Source of the DNA: Brevibacterium aurantiacum
Lineage (GTDB): Bacteria; Actinomycetota; Actinomycetes; Actinomycetales; Brevibacteriaceae
Reading direction: 5' to 3'
NCBI RefSeq assembly: GCF_007558825.1
Contig: NZ_VLTK01000010.1
Coordinates: 145,309 to 209,308 of the forward strand
Length of the DNA stretch: 64,000 nucleotides
The position numbers and the translations under genes were made by a program. Position 1 is the first letter of the stretch. The number at the start of each line of letters is the position of its first letter. Of the stretch, positions 60,215-64,000 are shown in pieces. Below the pieces are notes generated by a model. The model was not told the origin of the DNA, did no database searches, and saw only the letters and a list, made by a program, of their open reading frames with translations.

Positions 60215-60480
60215 TCCATACGTCCAGAGCTCGTGGTTCTGCTCGTCATGGCCGGGCCGCTGCGGAGAGAAGGGAAATCCGGGAAGCGCAGGAATGATCA
60301 CGGTGAATGCGTCAGCAGCTTCGCCGCCGTGATGCGTGGGCTCTACTCAGCGTCTGGCGCACTCGACAAGCTCGAGCGCAGTGCTCGGCCAGCCATTCGC
60401 ACGAATGAGCGGGAGGGCACCGGAGACCTCTGCATCGAATCGCCGATAGCGGATTGGAGTACCGGAGACCAGCGGGATAT
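60215..60480 (-). pseudogene. Epoxide hydrolase N-terminal-domain (EHN) remnant
   Basis: On the minus strand one frame reads PIRYRRFDAEVSGALPLIRANGWPSTALELVE, which stops at TGA near 60347. A shifted frame continues THHGGEAADAFTVIIPALPGFPFS. Together these match the epoxide hydrolase block LPLLLTHGWPGS...PxxHGGDPADAFxVVIPSLPGFGFS, with the usual HGWP changed to NGWP and a frameshift in between. Homology is lost after PGFPFS. There is no start or downstream catalytic part, so this is a dead fragment. The rest of 60096-60519 holds nothing I recognise. Confidence 0.7.
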
Positions 60481-60519
60481 CGAACGTGCTGACCAAGCGA
60501 AACGTTCACATTCAGAGGG

Positions 60520-62229
60520 TCACCCCCAGTTCTTGCGCGGCGAGGTCTCTCCGACGCCCGGGTTGAAGACGTTGCAGGGATCGAGTTCTTTGAAGTGGGC
60601 TTCCATCTCCGGCGGAACCTGGTACAGGCGACCATAGTTGTGCTCGGCGGGCACGGCCGCTCCGCGTGCCTCGAGCAGCGCCGTCATCTGCTTCTTCAAA
60701 GCGATCGGGTCGACTCCCTTCTTCGCCACATGATCCTGGTGGAAGACGTGGCAGAAGAAGTGGCCGTAGTAGGAACTGATGTGCAGCTGGTCCGAGATCT
60801 CCGTTGGCAGCACCTCGAGCCAATCCTCGTCATCGCGTGTCAGTGCGACGTCGAAAGTGATCATCTCCGAGGACTCTTCGCGGTGGAGATTGAAGTAGCG
60901 GGTCGCAGCACTGGCGGCACCGAAGCGGTGGAGCATGGCGGACTGAGCCTCATCGGCAGTGCAGATGAAGAATTCACCGTCACGGCCCGCCTCGGCGAAG
61001 AAGGTCGTGAGGAACTCCTCGGTCCTCTGCTTCTGGTCGCCGCTGACGACGAGGAGCAGATGGTGTTCAAAGCGATCGCGGTACTCAAGCATGCGGTCCG
61101 GCAGCTGCTGCGGCAGCAAGCTGAAGGCACCCTGCGCAATGGAATCGGCGACTGTCTGTCCGAAGAAGGGCAGCTTCGCGAATACCCCGTTCGCCCAGTT
61201 CTTCAACGCGAAGAGCTTGATCTGCTCGCGGCTGCCGGCGTGCTTGACGGAGACGAACGTGTCCTTGCCGTACTTCTCGGCAAGGTCGAACGAGGGCCGT
61301 CCCATGTACTCACCGGAGATCGGCAGCGGCATGTCCGAGGTCAGGATCGCCCGGCGCAGGGCCTCGAGCTCGGCGGGGCTGTTGGTCCCCACGTAGAAGG
61401 TCGTCGAATCCTTCTGCTTGGGGAAGGTCCGCGTGCGCACGGCGAAGACCATGAGTTTGCCGGCCGACCCTGATGCCTCGTGGAGGAACTTCGGGTTGGC
61501 GTTGTAGCGGGCAGGAGAATCGGTGATTTCGCGGACGTGCTCGCTGTATTCGGTATCGAGACTGTCTTCCGGGGGCGGCGTGACATCGGCTTCGTCCCAT
61601 TCGCCGCGTTGGAGTTTATCGAGGATATGGGCCGGATCATCGCCGAGGCTGATGCCCAGGTGATTGACGAGTTCGACCTTGCCCTCGTCATCGACCCGGG
61701 CGAAGATCGCGTGCTTCGTGAAGGCCGGGCCCTTGCGAATCTGGCTGCCGCCGGAGTTGTTCGCGATGCCGCCGACGACCGAAGCACCGATCGACGACGA
61801 ACCGATCACCGAGTGGGGTTCACGCCCGTGAGGTGCCAGCTTGTCATCGAGTTCGTACAGCGTGGATCCGGCCAGACACACGGCCTCACGAGCATCGTTG
61901 ATGAGATGGATCTGGTTGATGCGCAGGGTGGAGATGATGACGATCTCACGATCGTAGTCCTGATCGCCGGGACCCGAACCTCCGGTCAGGCCGGTGTTCG
62001 CCGACTGTGGGATGACGATGAGATCGTGATCGACGCAGACCTGCAGAGCCCGCCACATATCGACAAGGCTGCCCGGCTTGAGGACAGCGAGCACACTGCC
62101 GCCGCCGAAGCGATTGCCTTTGGCGAAGGGTTCCGTCGCCCGGGCGGAGGTGAGCACATGACGACTGCCCATGATGTCGATGAAGGCGCTGACCGCCGGC
62201 GCTGGTCTCTGTCGTTGACTTCCGAACAT
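60520..62229 (-). CDS. dld: Respiratory FAD-dependent D-lactate dehydrogenase (quinone), 569 aa
   Basis: The N-terminal FAD-binding PCMH domain has VLAVLKPGSLVDMWRAL, IPQSANTGLTGGSGP, SVIGSSSIGASVVGGIANNSGGSQIRKGPAFT and LGISLGDDP. The C-terminal membrane-binding/cap part has FFGQTVADS, YYGHFFCHVFHQDH and EHNYGRLYQVP near the end. The length is that of E. coli Dld (571 residues), distinct from the glycolate-oxidase-type D-lactate dehydrogenases. It feeds electrons from D-lactate to quinones at the inner membrane. I choose ATG 62229 because AGAGGAG lies nine bases upstream, inside the longer in-frame extension. Confidence 0.93.
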   Translation of the reverse strand: MFGSQRQRPAPAVSAFIDIMGSRHVLTSARATEPFAKGNRFGGGSVLAVLKPGSLVDMWRALQVCVDHDLIVIPQSANTGLTGGSGPGDQDYDREIVIISTLRINQIHLINDAREAVCLAGSTLYELDDKLAPHGREPHSVIGSSSIGASVVGGIANNSGGSQIRKGPAFTKHAIFARVDDEGKVELVNHLGISLGDDPAHILDKLQRGEWDEADVTPPPEDSLDTEYSEHVREITDSPARYNANPKFLHEASGSAGKLMVFAVRTRTFPKQKDSTTFYVGTNSPAELEALRRAILTSDMPLPISGEYMGRPSFDLAEKYGKDTFVSVKHAGSREQIKLFALKNWANGVFAKLPFFGQTVADSIAQGAFSLLPQQLPDRMLEYRDRFEHHLLLVVSGDQKQRTEEFLTTFFAEAGRDGEFFICTADEAQSAMLHRFGAASAATRYFNLHREESSEMITFDVALTRDDEDWLEVLPTEISDQLHISSYYGHFFCHVFHQDHVAKKGVDPIALKKQMTALLEARGAAVPAEHNYGRLYQVPPEMEAHFKELDPCNVFNPGVGETSPRKNWG

Positions 62230-62281
62230 TGTTGATAGCTCCTCTTGCATCGATGCGAACGTTGTTCACTCTACAAACCTG

Positions 62282-62309
62282 CGGATGGAATGGCGCCTGC
62301 GCCCATCCG
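62282..62309. terminator. Candidate hairpin between rarA and dld
   Basis: CGGATGG (62282-62288) and CCATCCG (62303-62309) pair over seven bases around a GC-rich 14-base loop that itself can fold (GCGCC/GGCGC). It lies just after the RarA stop on the minus strand. No strong T-run follows, so termination is uncertain. Confidence 0.35.
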
Positions 62310-62317
62310 TTATTTGT

Positions 62318-63661
62318 TCATGTGTCCCCATCGTCTGACGGGTCATTGTCGGCGCGACCTTCGTGCTGACGTTTTTCAGCACGCATCCGATCCCACTCGG
62401 TCAGACGCTTCGCGATGATGTGCTCGTAACCGTTGCCGGTGGGTCGGTACACCTTCTCCGGTTCCATGCCCTCGGGAAAGTAGTTCGCACCGGAGAAGCC
62501 CCCCGGCCTGTCCGGGTCATACTCGTAACCCTCCCCGTAGCCGAGATTCTTCATCAGCTTCGTCGGGGCGTTGAGGATATTTGCTGGTGGCATGAGAGAC
62601 CCGGTCTGTTTCGCGAGCTTCTTCGCGGCGTTGAATCCACGGTAGACGGCGATGGACTTCGGTGCGGTTGCGAGATAGACGACGGCTTGGGCGATGGCGA
62701 GTTCCCCCTCTGGGGAGCCCAGACGTTCGAACACGTCCCATGCCGCCAGCGCTTGCTGGATGGCTTGCGGGTCGGCAATCGCGATGTCTTCGTTGGCGAA
62801 TCTGACCAGCCGTCGGGCGATATAGAGGGGATCTTCCCCACCCTCGAGCATGCGCGCCAACCAGTACAGTGACGCGTCGGGATCTGAGCCGCGCATTGAC
62901 TTATGCAGCGCGGAGATGAGGTTGTAGTGCCCCTCTTGCGCCTTGTCGTAGATCGGTGCGCGCTGTTGAACCAGCTCGACAAGGCCAGCGGTGTCGAGAG
63001 CACCGCTGACGGTTTGGAGTTGCTCGATGAGGTTGAGCAGGTAACGGCCATCACCATCAGCCATCGCCACCAGGGAATGTCGTGCCTGCGCATCAAGAGG
63101 CAGTTCTCTCTCAGTCGTTTCCTCTGCTCGTGTGATGAGCGTGGTCAGCGCTTCCTCGTCGAGGCGTTTGAGGACGAATACCTGACAGCGGGAGAGCAAT
63201 GCTGAGTTGAGCTCGAAGCTGGGGTTCTCCGTGGTCGCACCGACGAGCACGACCGTGCCGTCTTCCACGTAGGGGAGGAAGGAATCCTGCTGGGCGCGGT
63301 TGAAGCGGTGGATCTCATCAACGAACAGCATCGTCCCCTGGCCGATCTCGCGGCGTTTGGCAGCTGATTGGAAGACTTTGCGGAGTTCGACGACACCGGA
63401 GAAGGTCGCTGAAACCGATTCGAAGACGAGGTTGGTGCGCTCGGCCAGCAATCGCGCGATAGTTGTCTTCCCACAACCCGGTGGTCCCCACAGCACCATC
63501 GAGACCAGCCTGCGTTCGGCGAGCATCCGACCAATCGGGGCTTCTTCCCCCAGGAGGTGATCTTGCCCGATGACATCGCCGAGGGACTTCGGGCGCAGAC
63601 GGTCGGCCAGCGGGCGGCCCACATCGTCAGGCTCAAACAATGACGGCGGTTCTTGGCTCAC
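62318..63661 (-). CDS. rarA: Replication-associated recombination ATPase RarA (MgsA), 447 aa
   Basis: This AAA+ ATPase is related to clamp loaders. It has PLADRLRPKSLGDVIGQDHLL, Walker A GPPGCGKT at 59-66, Walker B MLFVDEIHRF at 111-120 (Asp115-Glu116), sensor 1 VLVGATTENPSFELNSALLSRC and the C-terminal MgsA tetramerisation region (SALHKSMRGSDPDASLYWLARML, GYEYDPDRPGGFSGANYFPE). It acts at stalled replication forks and gaps. The GTG at 63661 is the start: GGAGGTGA lies eight bases upstream. Normal length for the family. Confidence 0.95.
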   Translation of the reverse strand: MSQEPPSLFEPDDVGRPLADRLRPKSLGDVIGQDHLLGEEAPIGRMLAERRLVSMVLWGPPGCGKTTIARLLAERTNLVFESVSATFSGVVELRKVFQSAAKRREIGQGTMLFVDEIHRFNRAQQDSFLPYVEDGTVVLVGATTENPSFELNSALLSRCQVFVLKRLDEEALTTLITRAEETTERELPLDAQARHSLVAMADGDGRYLLNLIEQLQTVSGALDTAGLVELVQQRAPIYDKAQEGHYNLISALHKSMRGSDPDASLYWLARMLEGGEDPLYIARRLVRFANEDIAIADPQAIQQALAAWDVFERLGSPEGELAIAQAVVYLATAPKSIAVYRGFNAAKKLAKQTGSLMPPANILNAPTKLMKNLGYGEGYEYDPDRPGGFSGANYFPEGMEPEKVYRPTGNGYEHIIAKRLTEWDRMRAEKRQHEGRADNDPSDDGDT

Positions 63662-64000
63662 AATGTCACCTCCATTCTCATAGCCTAATTGCCGTGCCTG
63701 ACACACTCTTGGGCACGGTCATAGGAGTCATGGACAGGTTCCTCAATCAGCGCTGTGGAGATGGCACGTCCTATTCGGTCATGTGTGAGCCGGGCAGAGG
63801 CGTCCAAGTAGCAGCAGGCCCAACAACAGGCACGAGGCGAAGAGCGGCAGCGAAACAGGACCGAGATGGCCGCGACCGAGGGTCAGTCAGCCTAGCAAGC
63901 TTGCCTTGCTCAGGTCCGCGCTCACAGTGGGCGAAATCGGAGGCTGCGTTTCCGGGTTCCCCCGTTATATTCATTGTCAAGCAACGGCCGGGGTCTTCTG
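63662..64000. other. Right-end intergenic region, nothing recognised
   Basis: About 340 bases upstream of rarA to the window edge. A 69-codon minus-strand frame (63771-63980) starts TTG-ACA-ATG but has no ribosome-binding site and no recognisable domain. No tRNA, repeat or insertion sequence end was found. A gene may begin just beyond the edge. Confidence 0.4.

Noticed and set aside
60113..60637. Plus-strand frame of 174 codons between the SDR and dld
   Set aside because: It runs antisense through the epoxide hydrolase relic and into dld; no start signal.
60595..61473. Plus-strand frame of 292 codons within dld
   Set aside because: Antisense shadow of D-lactate dehydrogenase, which is full length and motif-complete.
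63771..63980. 69-codon minus-strand frame at the right edge
   Set aside because: No ribosome-binding site, composition of random GC-rich sequence, no domain.
1..64000. tRNA, rRNA or CRISPR arrays
   Set aside because: Looked for cloverleaf-like G/C stems with TTCRA loops and for regularly spaced repeats while reading; none found, though a covariance-model search could not be run.

Overview
The window looks like chromosomal DNA of a high-G+C Gram-positive bacterium (Actinomycetota). The gene content, the very tight 1-14 base gene overlaps, the many GTG/TTG starts and the teichoic-acid-type polymer genes would fit a Brevibacterium-like member of the Micrococcales; this is inference, since no rRNA or other marker gene is present. 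No tRNA, rRNA or CRISPR array was seen.

Region 1 (1-37592) is mainly a cell-surface polymer locus. A degenerate IS3-type transposase lies at the left edge. A nine-gene minus-strand operon (16924 down to 492) encodes a membrane nucleotide-sugar dehydratase, a polyprenyl-phosphate sugar-1-phosphate transferase, two GT4 glycosyltransferases, a TagG/TagH-type ABC exporter, a DUF6270-like protein and two giant proteins that fuse a GT2 glycosyltransferase to a CDP-glycerol-type glycerophosphotransferase. Diverging from it is a plus-strand operon (17147-24964) built of two paralogous pairs: two double-domain glycosyltransferases separated by a small coiled-coil protein, then two alpha/beta-hydrolase-like proteins. 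WecB and WecC (UDP-ManNAcA synthesis), a rhamnosyltransferase-like protein and a second TagGH-type exporter (34625-36290) complete the set. The likely product is a lipid-linked, glycerol-phosphate-containing and possibly ManNAcA-containing wall polymer that is built inside, exported by ABC transporters and attached to peptidoglycan. The LCP-family protein at 53958-55007 is the kind of enzyme that performs that last step.

Interleaved is a TRAP transporter operon led by a sarcosine-oxidase-type flavoprotein (34188 down to 30060), with a convergent PucR-type regulator. Housekeeping and redox genes follow (ferredoxin reductase-like, PNPOx-like, rhodanese).

Region 2 (39061-48202) is a catabolic island: D-2-hydroxyacid dehydrogenase, a double-length Lrp/AsnC regulator, a polar amino acid ABC importer, an Fe-S/FMN/FAD 'old yellow enzyme' fusion, a second sarcosine-oxidase-type flavoprotein and a HAD hydrolase. 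It is flanked by an intact rhodanese gene on the left and a decayed, internally deleted copy of the same gene on the right. The combination suggests uptake and oxidative demethylation/deamination of an N-methylated or secondary-amine amino acid; the substrate is unknown.

Region 3 (48456-63661) holds cupin and DUF4287 proteins, phosphoglucomutase, an XRE-cupin regulator with an MFS exporter, a small secreted protein, LCP, a second MFS protein, a TetR/MazG-like/SDR group with a clear palindromic operator, an epoxide-hydrolase pseudogene, respiratory D-lactate dehydrogenase and the RarA recombination ATPase.
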